Shown: positions 1 to 7,538 of the stretch, piece after piece | Layout of the letters: the number at the start of each line of letters is the position of its first letter | How positions within the stretch are numbered: the first letter of the stretch is position 1 | Source of the DNA: Bacteroidota bacterium | GTDB lineage: Bacteria > Bacteroidota > Ignavibacteria > Ignavibacteriales > Ignavibacteriaceae | Length of the DNA stretch: 8,933 bases | Direction of reading: 5' to 3' | Assembly: GCA_022567875.1 (NCBI GenBank) | Contig: JADFGB010000028.1 | Span: 1-8,933, forward strand | The notes under the pieces: generated by a model | Told to the model about the DNA's origin: nothing | Seen by the model: only the letters and a program-made list of their open reading frames with translations | Database searches by the model: none | Program-made: the position numbers and the translations under genes

Positions 1-3000
1 TTACAAGTCTTCCCTTGCTGTCAAAAATTTTTACTTTTACCTGTGCTATCAGTTGAGTCAGGTTATAAGAAATTATTGTAAAATCCTCAAACCCGTCGTT
101 ATCGGGAGAAAACGGATTTGGTGAAATTGAGAGATTAGATTGAGATTGTAATTTTACTGTAAAGATACTGTTCTGCTCTCCGGGTGTTCCACCAATTTGG
201 CTAACAGATGTACTCCAATTGTTTTTATCGTTTCCATTAATGTTTGGATTTATCCTTTCAAGAGTTTTATTCTTTGTATCCGTAAAATTTCTGTTGTTCC
301 ATTTGTCAGAATAAAAAACGGAATCTATTGTGTTTCCGAGAAAATCTTTAAGTAAAATTAATTCTCCGGAATTGACTAATCCTAAAGAAGAACTGTTTAA
401 AACACTTACTATTTTATTTTCCAAATTATAATAATTAATAAGTGACGAATCAGCCGAAAGGATAAAATAATTTTTAGAAGGTATTATCAAACTAGTCTTG
501 GATAGTTTATTAATATTTCCTTTTTCGTCAATTATTTTCCATCCGCCTACATTCACTTCTTTTGAACTGTTATTATAAAACTCAATAAACTCGGTGTTTT
601 TTTCACCCGGGTTGTACATAATTTCGTTAATTATAAGTTCTCCTTTTGTACCCTGCACTATATTATTTGTTGAATTAGCTTGTCCGGGTGTGCTGTGATT
701 AACACTTAATGAAGTAGTCCAATTCGTACTGTCGTTAGTAGGATTATTTTGAGAAATCCTTTCAAGTGAAAATCCTTTTCCTCCGCCCCAATTTGATGAA
801 TAAAACAGACTGTCAATTACTGCATCTCTGAAATCGTAAACAATTATTCCGTCTCTAATATTACCGAGGGAGCCGAAATTAATTATTTTAATTTGTGAAT
901 TTATATCTGGGTATTGATTAAAGAAAGATGAATCTTTGGTGAGAATTAAAAATTCATCCGGATTCAATAATAAATCTGCTGTTGTTATAAAGTTTTTTGT
1001 AGGTGATGGAAGTATATCACTGATGGACCAATTCTTTAGATTTAGAGATTCATTGGAATTATTTATAAGCTCAATCCATTCAGGCTTTCCGGTTTCTGGT
1101 GCATACATAAATTCATTTATTAATATAGAGTTGTGTGCAAAACCGGGTTGTGTAAAAGCTTCTGCATAATTATTAAGAGTATCTTCATCCTGGCTAAAGA
1201 CAATATTTGAACCCACCAAAACTTTGTTTTGCAAATCCTCAATATCTTTGGATGAATTTATAAATGCAGAATCAAATCCATTCAAACTTAAACCTGATTC
1301 AGTTGACAATAATTGGTCAGGCACGTTGTCCGAATTTGAATCAATAAAAAATTGAACTGAAAAATTATTGGCAGGTGATTGTCCTTTGTTTATTACTTTT
1401 AACGTTGGGGTAACATTATCTCCGGCAACAGGGTATTGGGGATTAAAAGTTATTTGTAAAGCTAACAAATCAAAATTTCTGTTTGAAATGCTGTTTATCC
1501 TTCCCGGCGTGCTCATTTCATTATCAGTTGAAGAAGTCCAGTTACCGGATAAATTACTTCCGATATTTATATTTTTTCTTTCTAACGAATAACCGCTTGT
1601 CCCACCCCAGCTGCTGCTATAAAGAAGTGAATCAATAGTTATGTTTCTATTATCTCTAAGAACAACACCGTCTGCATTGTTGTTTAGTCCCGGTAAATTT
1701 AATATTACCAATTTTGATGGTATGGCTTTGTGAAAATTAAATATGCTTGAGTCTCTTGCAACAACTAAATATGATTTCGGCAGGATGAAAACATTTTCAT
1801 TTATTATTGCTGAAACGGGAGTTGCAAATCGATCGGTTATTGTCCAGTGAAAAAGATTTATGGAATCCGATGAAGTATTGTAAATTTCTACCCATTCGGG
1901 TTCGCCCCCAACAGGTGTGTACATAATTTCATTAATAACAATTGTAGATTGCCGATAACCCGGCGCAATAGTTTTTTGTTTTGTGTTATCCGTTGTGTCC
2001 TGGTCATTAGCTAAAACTGCTTTAACAATAAACTCTCTCTTATTCTGCAAATTTGTTATTTGATAATTAAAGAACTCTGTTTTATTCTCTGTAGGATTTA
2101 TTGTAAGATTTGATTTAGTTTCCAAAAGTACATCGGGAAGTAAATCCGAATTAATATCTTCAAATAATTGAAGTGAATACTGAACTGTGTTTTTACCGGT
2201 ATTATTAACAATAGCGGAAATATCAACGTTATCACCAACTAAAGGCTTTTCAGGATTAAAAATAACTTCGCTGACTCCAATATTAAAATCTTTTTGTGTC
2301 AATGAATTTATTCCTCCCGGTGTAGCACTTAAAAAATTATTTGAAGTTCCCCAGTTGCTCTGCAGGATCGAACTTACATTCGGATCAATTCTTTCCAAAG
2401 ATTTTCCGTTATCACCACCCCAAGTTGAAAAGTAACTCAGACTGTCGATTAATAATCCCAATGAATCATGTATAATTACTGCATCACCACTGTTGTTTAA
2501 CGAAGGCATATTCGGTATGATTAATAAATGAATAGGATTTATGAAAATATTTAACAATGAAGAATCCTGACTAAGAACGACAAAACTTTTTGGAGCCAGT
2601 ATAAAATCTTTGTTAGTAATACTTACGGTTGTTCCATTATCCGCAAGCGACCAATTTCTTATGTTAATTACTGAATCACTTCTGTTGTATAATTCTACCC
2701 ATTCGTTTTGAGTTGAAGAGGGAGAATACATTATCTCGTTTATAATGATATTGTTAAAAGTGTTTGGTTCACGTACAACGATAAAATTGTCAATGCTTTT
2801 ATTGTTGGAAGTATCTTCATCAGCAGTGAAATCAACTTCTGCTATAATATTATAATTTCCTGCTTGAATAGAATTAATAGTATTGTTTACTATTACAGAA
2901 TCTCCAATAATTAAATTCGAATAATTTTGAGTAAAGAATAATTCATTTGCCGTTCCGATATTATCAAAATTAGAATCATTGAATAAATTAATTGAAAACG

Positions 3001-4498
3001 AAGATGCAGAAATCTTTCCAACATCTTTAATTGTAGCAGAAAAATTAACATTGTTTCCTTCAATTATTAATTGTGGTAAATGTGTAAATGAAGTAATTGA
3101 TAAATCATTCTCAAATGGAGTAAGGGAATTTTTTAACCCCGGCGTAGCTTCATTATTACTAATTGAAGTTCCCCAGTTACTTTGTTTTGTTGATAAATCG
3201 TCAGCGTCAATTCTTTCCAATGATTTTCCGTTATCACCGCCCCAAGATGGAGTATAAGTTAAAGTGTCAATTAAAACACCAAGAGAATCTTTTATCACAA
3301 CTGCATCCCCACTGTTATTTAAGGTAGGCATGTTACTAAGTACAACAAGCTGAACCGGTATACTGTAATCTGTTAACACAGTTGAATCTTTGCTTAAAAC
3401 AATAAATGATTTTGAAGGAATATTAATATCGACATTTACAAAAGTTACAGTTGTTTTGTTATCGGAGAAAGACCAGCCATTTAAATTTACAGATGAGTCT
3501 GTTCTATTGTATAATTCCACCCATTCTGTTTGACCGGAAGAAGGTGCATACATTATCTCATTAATAACAATATCACTAAATAGATGTAGAATTGGGAATA
3601 CATTGATAGTTGTTATTTTTGAATTATTTGTAGTGTCTTCATCATTAATATAATTAACTTTTGCAATTAAATTTATTACGCCGGTAGTTGGGTTTGAAAT
3701 TACAGTATTTACAATTGTAGAATCATTCGACATCAAATTTATAAATGACTGAGAAAATATTTTTTCGGATAAGACACCAATTGAATCGAAATTTGTATCA
3801 TTGAAAATTTCAATTGAATAACTACCCGCTGATTGTGTGCCTTTGTTTTTAATTGTTGCAGATATGTTTACAACATTACCTTCGAGAATGATTGAGGGTG
3901 AGGTAGTAAGGGAAGATAAAACTAAATCGTTATTTAACAACGTTACTGAATTTCTGAATCCTGGTGTTCCGTTTATCTGAGTTGAGTTTGTCCAATTAGT
4001 GTTTGAATTATCTTTGTTCGTTGTTATTTTTTCATCTGAAATTCCGGTAGTATTATTTGCCGAATAAGTATAAATATCTAGAGTATCACCTGCTGAATTG
4101 AAAAGAATAATCTGTCTATTACTTGAATTAGACATACCCGAAGATCCGAAAGCTTTATTGTTGAGTTTTAAAACTAAAGCTGAAACAGGGATAAGTCCGT
4201 TATAAATTCCGGTTGTAAAATCATAATCTCCTTCAAAAACAACTGCATAACTTTGTGGGGGAAGTAAAGTTCCGTTTCCAGTAGAAATTATTATGTCCAC
4301 ACTGGATGTATGATATTTGAACTTAAAATTATTTAAGTCAATAGTGTCAGCAGAAGAAGTGTTGAATAATTCTATAAATTCGCTGTTACTTGCACTCGGT
4401 TTAAACATTATTTCATTAAAAGTAAGTGCCGTATCAGTCTGAGGAAATATGTTAATAGTTAATAGCAGAATTACTGAGAGGAATATTTTCTTTTTCAT
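1..4498 (-). CDS. Giant secreted lamin-tail-domain / CARDB repeat protein, C-terminus beyond left edge
   Basis: A single open frame of 1,499 codons starts at ATG 4498-4496 and is still open at position 2. Residues 1-19 (MKKKIFLSVILLLTINIFP) form a Sec signal peptide, so the protein should be exported. Six lamin-tail domains follow, each opening with an INEIMY-like motif (at residues 28, 313, 587, 856, 1128 and 1291), then E(W/F)(V/I)E(L/I/F)YN, and closing with (A/S/G)TPG. CARDB-like Ig domains lie at about 189-300, 464-577, 737-847 and 1007-1118. Each has a promoter-side strand like GDNVDISA and ends in a D(E/Q)DTxxN signature. LTD5 and LTD6 are adjacent with no CARDB between them. From residue 1460, PNPFSPDNDGFEDF begins a FlgD-like Ig domain of the kind found at the C-terminus of surface and T9SS-linked proteins. 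No enzyme domain is visible, so a structural or adhesive surface role is inferred. A GGGGGT tract 8-13 bases before the ATG may serve as a ribosome site. The SDR gene lies 22 bp upstream on the same strand. Confidence 0.9.
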   Translation of the reverse strand, partial: MKKKIFLSVILLLTINIFPQTDTALTFNEIMFKPSASNSEFIELFNTSSADTIDLNNFKFKYHTSSVDIIISTGNGTLLPPQSYAVVFEGDYDFTTGIYNGLIPVSALVLKLNNKAFGSSGMSNSSNRQIILFNSAGDTLDIYTYSANNTTGISDEKITTNKDNSNTNWTNSTQINGTPGFRNSVTLLNNDLVLSSLTTSPSIILEGNVVNISATIKNKGTQSAGSYSIEIFNDTNFDSIGVLSEKIFSQSFINLMSNDSTIVNTVISNPTTGVINLIAKVNYINDEDTTNNSKITTINVFPILHLFSDIVINEIMYAPSSGQTEWVELYNRTDSSVNLNGWSFSDNKTTVTFVNVDINIPSKSFIVLSKDSTVLTDYSIPVQLVVLSNMPTLNNSGDAVVIKDSLGVLIDTLTYTPSWGGDNGKSLERIDADDLSTKQSNWGTSISNNEATPGLKNSLTPFENDLSITSFTHLPQLIIEGNNVNFSATIKDVGKISASSFSINLFNDSNFDNIGTANELFFTQNYSNLIIGDSVIVNNTINSIQAGNYNIIAEVDFTADEDTSNNKSIDNFIVVREPNTFNNIIINEIMYSPSSTQNEWVELYNRSDSVINIRNWSLADNGTTVSITNKDFILAPKSFVVLSQDSSLLNIFINPIHLLIIPNMPSLNNSGDAVIIHDSLGLLIDSLSYFSTWGGDNGKSLERIDPNVSSILQSNWGTSNNFLSATPGGINSLTQKDFNIGVSEVIFNPEKPLVGDNVDISAIVNNTGKNTVQYSLQLFEDINSDLLPDVLLETKSNLTINPTENKTEFFNYQITNLQNKREFIVKAVLANDQDTTDNTKQKTIAPGYRQSTIVINEIMYTPVGGEPEWVEIYNTSSDSINLFHWTITDRFATPVSAIINENVFILPKSYLVVARDSSIFNFHKAIPSKLVILNLPGLNNNADGVVLRDNRNITIDSLLYSSSWGGTSGYSLERKNINIGSNLSGNWTSSTDNEMSTPGRINSISNRNFDLLALQITFNPQYPVAGDNVTPTLKVINKGQSPANNFSVQFFIDSNSDNVPDQLLSTESGLSLNGFDSAFINSSKDIEDLQNKVLVGSNIVFSQDEDTLNNYAEAFTQPGFAHNSILINEFMYAPETGKPEWIELINNSNESLNLKNWSISDILPSPTKNFITTADLLLNPDEFLILTKDSSFFNQYPDINSQIKIINFGSLGNIRDGIIVYDFRDAVIDSLFYSSNWGGGKGFSLERISQNNPTNDSTNWTTSLSVNHSTPGQANSTNNIVQGTKGELIINEIMYNPGEKNTEFIEFYNNSSKEVNVGGWKIIDEKGNINKLSKTSLIIPSKNYFILSADSSLINYYNLENKIVSVLNSSSLGLVNSGELILLKDFLGNTIDSVFYSDKWNNRNFTDTKNKTLERINPNINGNDKNNWSTSVSQIGGTPGEQNSIFTVKLQSQSNLSISPNPFSPDNDGFEDFTIISYNLTQLIAQVKVKIFDSKGRLV
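2385..2424. repeat. Copy 2 of 40-bp near-identical repeat (LTD3 module)
   Basis: This is the partner of the copy at 3207-3246 (38/40 identical) and encodes the same WGGDNGKSLERID segment in lamin-tail domain 3. The neighbouring segments encoding SNWGTS and NSGDAV(V/I)I are also alike in the two modules at DNA level. The equivalent places in LTD4 (WGGTSGYSLERKN) and LTD5 (WGGGKGFSLERIS) have diverged further. Confidence 0.85.
3207..3246. repeat. Copy 1 of 40-bp near-identical repeat (LTD2 module)
   Basis: This stretch matches 2385-2424 at 38 of 40 positions, with differences only at one A/T and one G/A site. It encodes, on the minus strand, the WGGDNGKSLERID segment of lamin-tail domain 2. 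The offset of 822 bp equals 274 codons, exactly the distance between the INEIMY motifs of LTD2 and LTD3. It is therefore part of an in-frame tandem module duplication and not a mobile repeat. Confidence 0.85.
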
Positions 4499-4520
4499 GC
4501 CTACCCCCAAATTAAAACAA

Positions 4521-5285
4521 TTATTTTTTTACACTTTTATTTGCAACTTTTTGGAACCAAGAATCGGGCATTCTCTTTAAGAAGCCTGTTAATAAAGCCA
4601 TTTGCCAAGGGAATCGTATTACTTCTTTTTCTTTTTTAAGTCCATTAAAAATTATCTCCACTGCTTTATCCAGATCCATTAGAAAGGGCATCGGGAAATC
4701 GTTTTTGTCAGTCATAGATGTTTTTATAAATCCTGGATGGATAGAAATAATTTTTACATTAAACGGTTTGTATTCTGATTTTAAGCTTTCTAAAAGAGAT
4801 GTTACCGCAGCTTTGCTCGAACAATAAAATCCGCTTACGGGAAAACCCCGGGCATCAGCAAGACTTGAAACACCTGCTATAAAACCGGATCTTTGTTTTT
4901 TAAATATTGGTAATAATTCATTTAAAAAATAAACTATTCCAAAGAAATTTACAGCAAATGTTTGTTCGCCGATTGATGAGTCGAAATTTGCAAATGATTG
5001 TTTCATACCAATACCGGAATTTAGAATAGCACCATCAATTCGTTTAAATTTTTCCAATATTAAAATGACGGTTTTTTTCACTTCATCTTTATTTGTAACG
5101 TCACATTTTATTGTTAATAGCTCTGAACCGTAATTTTCAATTTGTTCTTTTAATGCGTCTAAAAGTTCTACTCGGCGGGCAATTAAAATTAATCTGCATT
5201 TTTCTTTTGCAAATCTTAGTGCAAGTTCTTTACCTATTCCACTTGAAGCACCCGTTATTAAAATATTTTTATTTTTTAATTCCAC
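4521..5285 (-). CDS. Short-chain dehydrogenase/reductase (classical SDR family)
   Basis: The 254-residue product has the usual length of a classical NAD(P)-dependent SDR oxidoreductase. It carries the Rossmann glycine motif TGASSGIG at residues 11-18, an acidic CDV at 61-63, NSGIG at 89-93 (usually NAG), the structural/catalytic Asn in AVNFFG (N113), a serine pair at 140-141 and the catalytic YCSSK with Y154 and K158. HPGFIKTSM at 183-191 closes the cofactor site. ARR at 36-38, after the second strand, is more typical of NADP preference; this is an inference. The substrate cannot be told from sequence. The start is GTG at 5285-5283: an in-frame TAA lies three codons upstream, and the next ATG (residue 94) would remove the Rossmann motif. 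No Shine-Dalgarno is evident. The giant LTD gene follows after 22 bp, and the nad operon diverges from it across a 326-bp gap. Confidence 0.9.
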   Translation of the reverse strand: MELKNKNILITGASSGIGKELALRFAKEKCRLILIARRVELLDALKEQIENYGSELLTIKCDVTNKDEVKKTVILILEKFKRIDGAILNSGIGMKQSFANFDSSIGEQTFAVNFFGIVYFLNELLPIFKKQRSGFIAGVSSLADARGFPVSGFYCSSKAAVTSLLESLKSEYKPFNVKIISIHPGFIKTSMTDKNDFPMPFLMDLDKAVEIIFNGLKKEKEVIRFPWQMALLTGFLKRMPDSWFQKVANKSVKK

Positions 5286-5611
5286 AGAATATTATCGAAT
5301 TTACTTTTTAAGTAATTAAAATAATATACAAATAATCTTTGTTAGTATTATCATAGATAAAACTTCGATGATAAAAATTAAACTAAAAATAAATATTTTA
5401 TTATATATTGAATAAGCTTTTTCAAAAATTTTTTAGTAATTCATTTAATATTAATACTGATATTTTTTGGAGGATAATAAATCAAATATTACGATTTATA
5501 ATTATTTAAATTTTATTTTTAAAAGAATTGTGATATTAATAATAAGTATTGACTGAATTTCAATTGTTATGATTTATTTTATGATTTCATAACAACAGAT
5601 ATAATAAAACG
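5286..5611. other. AT-rich divergent intergenic region, SDR / nadC
   Basis: These 326 bases separate two divergently transcribed units and must hold both promoters. They are very AT-rich with long A/T runs, and I see no convincing protein-coding frame or RNA gene. Two items stand out: the inverted repeat at 5564-5595 and a small 6-bp hairpin (TTACTT-ttt-AAGTAA, 5301-5315), which lies 16-30 bp upstream of the SDR start. TTGACT at 5549-5554 resembles a -35 box, but no good -10 sits at the right distance. TATAAT at 5600-5605 resembles a -10, but it lies only 6 bp before the nadC start codon. Promoter calls are therefore not made. Confidence 0.6.
5564..5595. promoter_or_regulatory. Candidate operator: 9-bp inverted repeat upstream of nadC
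   Basis: TTGTTATGA (5564-5572) and TCATAACAA (5587-5595) are perfect reverse complements separated by 14 bases, giving arm centres 23 bp apart, about two helical turns. TTATGATTT also occurs as a direct repeat (5567-5575 and 5579-5587) with a 12-bp period. The site ends 16 bases before the nadC start codon, a position suited to a dimeric repressor of the nadCAB operon. NAD synthesis operons are known to be controlled by regulators such as NiaR, NrtR, NadR and NadQ. I cannot assign this sequence to any of them. A chance repeat in AT-rich DNA is possible. Confidence 0.4.
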
Positions 5612-6481
5612 TTGAAAAAACAATGGCATGTAAATAAATCTGAAACAATTGCTCTTATAAGCAAGGCAATTGAAGAAGATATTGGACCTGGCGATATTAC
5701 GAGTAATCTAACTATTGAAGAAAAAACTATTTGGTCAGGTAGTTTTATCCTAAAACAAAATGGAATTATTGCAGGTCTTGAGATATTACAAGAAGTATTT
5801 AATCAAATAGATCCTTTGCTAATTATCACTTGTAATGCAAAAGATAGCAATTATTATAAAAAAGGAAAAAAAATAGCACATGTTAAAGGAAGAGCACGTT
5901 CTATACTTGCTGGTGAAAGGACAGCATTAAATTTTCTACAAAGAATGTCAGGTATTGCAAGCCTTACTTACGAATTTGTTCAAGCTGTTAAAGGGACGAA
6001 AGCCGTTATTTTAGATACTCGAAAAACACTTCCAGGATTAAGAATACTTGACAAATGGGCTGTTAAAATAGGGGGCGGTACAAATCATAGATTCGGTTTG
6101 TTTGATTGTATTCTGATAAAAGAAAATCACATTATGGCTTCAGGAGGTGTTAAAAATGCATTAGAAAACTGCTTACGATTTAAAAAACCAGATTTAAAAA
6201 TAATAGTCGAAGTTCAAAACTTAACACAATTAAAAGAAGTAATGAAGATAGGTTGTGATAGAGTATTACTGGATAATATGAAACTATCTGAAATTAAAAA
6301 AGCTGTAAAGTTAGTTAATCGAAAAATTTCTTCAGAAGTTTCAGGAAACATAACTCTAGCTAATGTAAAAAAATATGCTGAAACTGGTGTTGATTATATT
6401 TCTGTGGGTATGTTAACTCATTCTGCTAAAGCTCTGGATATTAGTTTTATTTTAGATAATAAATTTAAAGAGAGAAATTAA
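5612..6481 (+). CDS. nadC: Nicotinate-nucleotide pyrophosphorylase (quinolinate phosphoribosyltransferase)
   Basis: NadC converts quinolinate and phosphoribosyl pyrophosphate to nicotinate mononucleotide, CO2 and pyrophosphate, the last step of de novo NAD ring synthesis. The cytosolic product has 289 residues, normal for the family. The N-terminal domain carries EEDIGPGDITS (21-31). The barrel carries ERTALNFLQRMSGIA (102-116), TRKTLPGLR (136-144), GGGTNHR (154-160), LIKENHI (168-174), VEVQNL (199-204), LLDNM (219-223), SGNI (244-247) and SVGMLTHSAKALDISF (264-279). Substrate-binding Arg, Lys and His positions (R137, K138, H159, R160, K170) and the acidic pair E200/D221 are all present. The start is TTG at 5612: an in-frame TGA lies at 5582-5584, no ATG lies between, and the first internal ATG falls at residue 112. 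No Shine-Dalgarno is evident. It is the first gene of a tight nadC-nadA-nadB operon, ending 2 bases before nadA. Confidence 0.96.
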   Translation: MKKQWHVNKSETIALISKAIEEDIGPGDITSNLTIEEKTIWSGSFILKQNGIIAGLEILQEVFNQIDPLLIITCNAKDSNYYKKGKKIAHVKGRARSILAGERTALNFLQRMSGIASLTYEFVQAVKGTKAVILDTRKTLPGLRILDKWAVKIGGGTNHRFGLFDCILIKENHIMASGGVKNALENCLRFKKPDLKIIVEVQNLTQLKEVMKIGCDRVLLDNMKLSEIKKAVKLVNRKISSEVSGNITLANVKKYAETGVDYISVGMLTHSAKALDISFILDNKFKERN

Positions 6482-6483
6482 AA

Positions 6484-7530
6484 ATGGATATTAATAGTAT
6501 TTACAATTCAATGCAGAAAGCATTAAAGGGAATTGTTCCTGAAATAGAATTAAAATATAAAGCTGAACTTGTTTATAAGATTAACACTCTTAAAAAAGAA
6601 AAAAATGCTATAATTCTTGGGCATAATTATATGGAACCTGCCCTCTTTTATACAATACCCGATATTAAAGGAGATTCATTGGAATTGTGCCGTAAAGCTG
6701 CTGAAGTAGATAATGATATAATTGTTTTCTGCGGGGTTAAATTTATGGCCGAAACAGCAAAAATTCTTAATCCTAATAAAACAGTTCTTCTACCTTCTCA
6801 GAAAGCAGGATGCTCGCTTGCGGAAAGTATTACTGCTGAGGATGTTCGCCAGTTAAAAAAGTCTTTTCCAGGAGTTCCGATTGTAACATATATAAATACT
6901 TATGCAGATGTTAAAGCGGAATCTGATATTTGTTGCACTTCAAGTAATGCTGTTTCAGTTGTGAATTCATTAAAAACAGATACTGTAATCTTTCTTCCCG
7001 ATGAATATTTAGCAAAGAATGTAGCTAAAGAGACTGGAAAACACATTATTTTTCCTCAGATTTTACATGGAACAGAACAAAAGAAAAATGATGTTGAAAA
7101 TTTAGATTATCAATTGATAGGCTGGAAAGGTAGATGTGAAGTACACGAGAAATTTTCTGTAGAAGATATTAATAATGTACGCGAACAATTTTCTGATGTG
7201 GTGGTTTTAGCCCATCCTGAATGCTCACCCGAAGTTGTAGAAGCATCTGATTTTTCGGGCAGTACTACGACGATGATAAAGTATGTGGAAAAATTAAATG
7301 GTTGTAAAATATTATTGTTAACTGAATGCTCGATGGGAGACAATATTATAGCTGAAAATCCTGACAAAGATATATTAAGATTATGTAGTGTCCGCTGTCC
7401 GCATATGAATCAAATTACACTTGAAGATACACTATCTTCATTGACGGATCTAAAATATAAAATTGAAATACCCGAAGATATTCGTTTGCGTGCACATAAA
7501 GCCGTTCAAAGAATGATTGAAATATCTTAA
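6484..7530 (+). CDS. nadA: Quinolinate synthase, [4Fe-4S] enzyme
   Basis: NadA condenses iminoaspartate, made by NadB, with dihydroxyacetone phosphate to give quinolinate, using an oxygen-sensitive [4Fe-4S] cluster. The 348-residue product has the family's three-fold pseudo-repeat. Motifs visible in order are GHNYM (46-50), GDSLELCRKA (63-72), VFCGVKFMAETAKIL (81-95), PSQKAGCSLAES (104-115), VTYINTYADVKAESDICCTSSNA (134-156), LPDEYLAKNVAKETGK (171-186), GWKGRCEVH (213-221), VLAHPECSPEV (241-251), GSTTTM (259-264), TECSMGDNI (280-288) and RCPHMNQITL (304-313). By family alignment the cluster ligands should be C83, C218 and C305; other cysteines such as C301 are near by. The ATG at 6484 follows a purine-rich AAAGAGAG inside the end of nadC, with a 2-base gap. 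nadB starts 8 bases after its stop. Nothing is missing, so this gene looks functional. Confidence 0.96.
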   Translation: MDINSIYNSMQKALKGIVPEIELKYKAELVYKINTLKKEKNAIILGHNYMEPALFYTIPDIKGDSLELCRKAAEVDNDIIVFCGVKFMAETAKILNPNKTVLLPSQKAGCSLAESITAEDVRQLKKSFPGVPIVTYINTYADVKAESDICCTSSNAVSVVNSLKTDTVIFLPDEYLAKNVAKETGKHIIFPQILHGTEQKKNDVENLDYQLIGWKGRCEVHEKFSVEDINNVREQFSDVVVLAHPECSPEVVEASDFSGSTTTMIKYVEKLNGCKILLLTECSMGDNIIAENPDKDILRLCSVRCPHMNQITLEDTLSSLTDLKYKIEIPEDIRLRAHKAVQRMIEIS

Positions 7531-7538
7531 AATTAATT

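Noticed and set aside
936..3257. Four short plus-strand open frames (936-1169, 1368-1592, 2187-2435, 2979-3257)
   Set aside because: All lie in one frame antisense to the giant LTD gene. They recur at equivalent places in the repeated modules, and their proteins have no sensible features; they are shadows of the real gene.
5111..5311. Plus-strand open frame of 66 codons over the start of the SDR gene
   Set aside because: It is antisense to the conserved Rossmann region of the SDR and shows no motif of its own.
5301..5315. Small hairpin TTACTT-ttt-AAGTAA upstream of the SDR
   Set aside because: Only 6-bp AT-rich arms; this is common by chance in such AT-rich DNA, and it lacks the GC stem of a terminator.
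5469..5474. GGAGGA, a strong Shine-Dalgarno-like sequence in the intergenic region
   Set aside because: No ATG, GTG or TTG follows at a usable distance, and no open frame of note follows. It is probably chance.
7110..7367. Minus-strand open frame of 85 codons inside nadA
   Set aside because: It is antisense to conserved NadA cysteine motifs, so it is a shadow.
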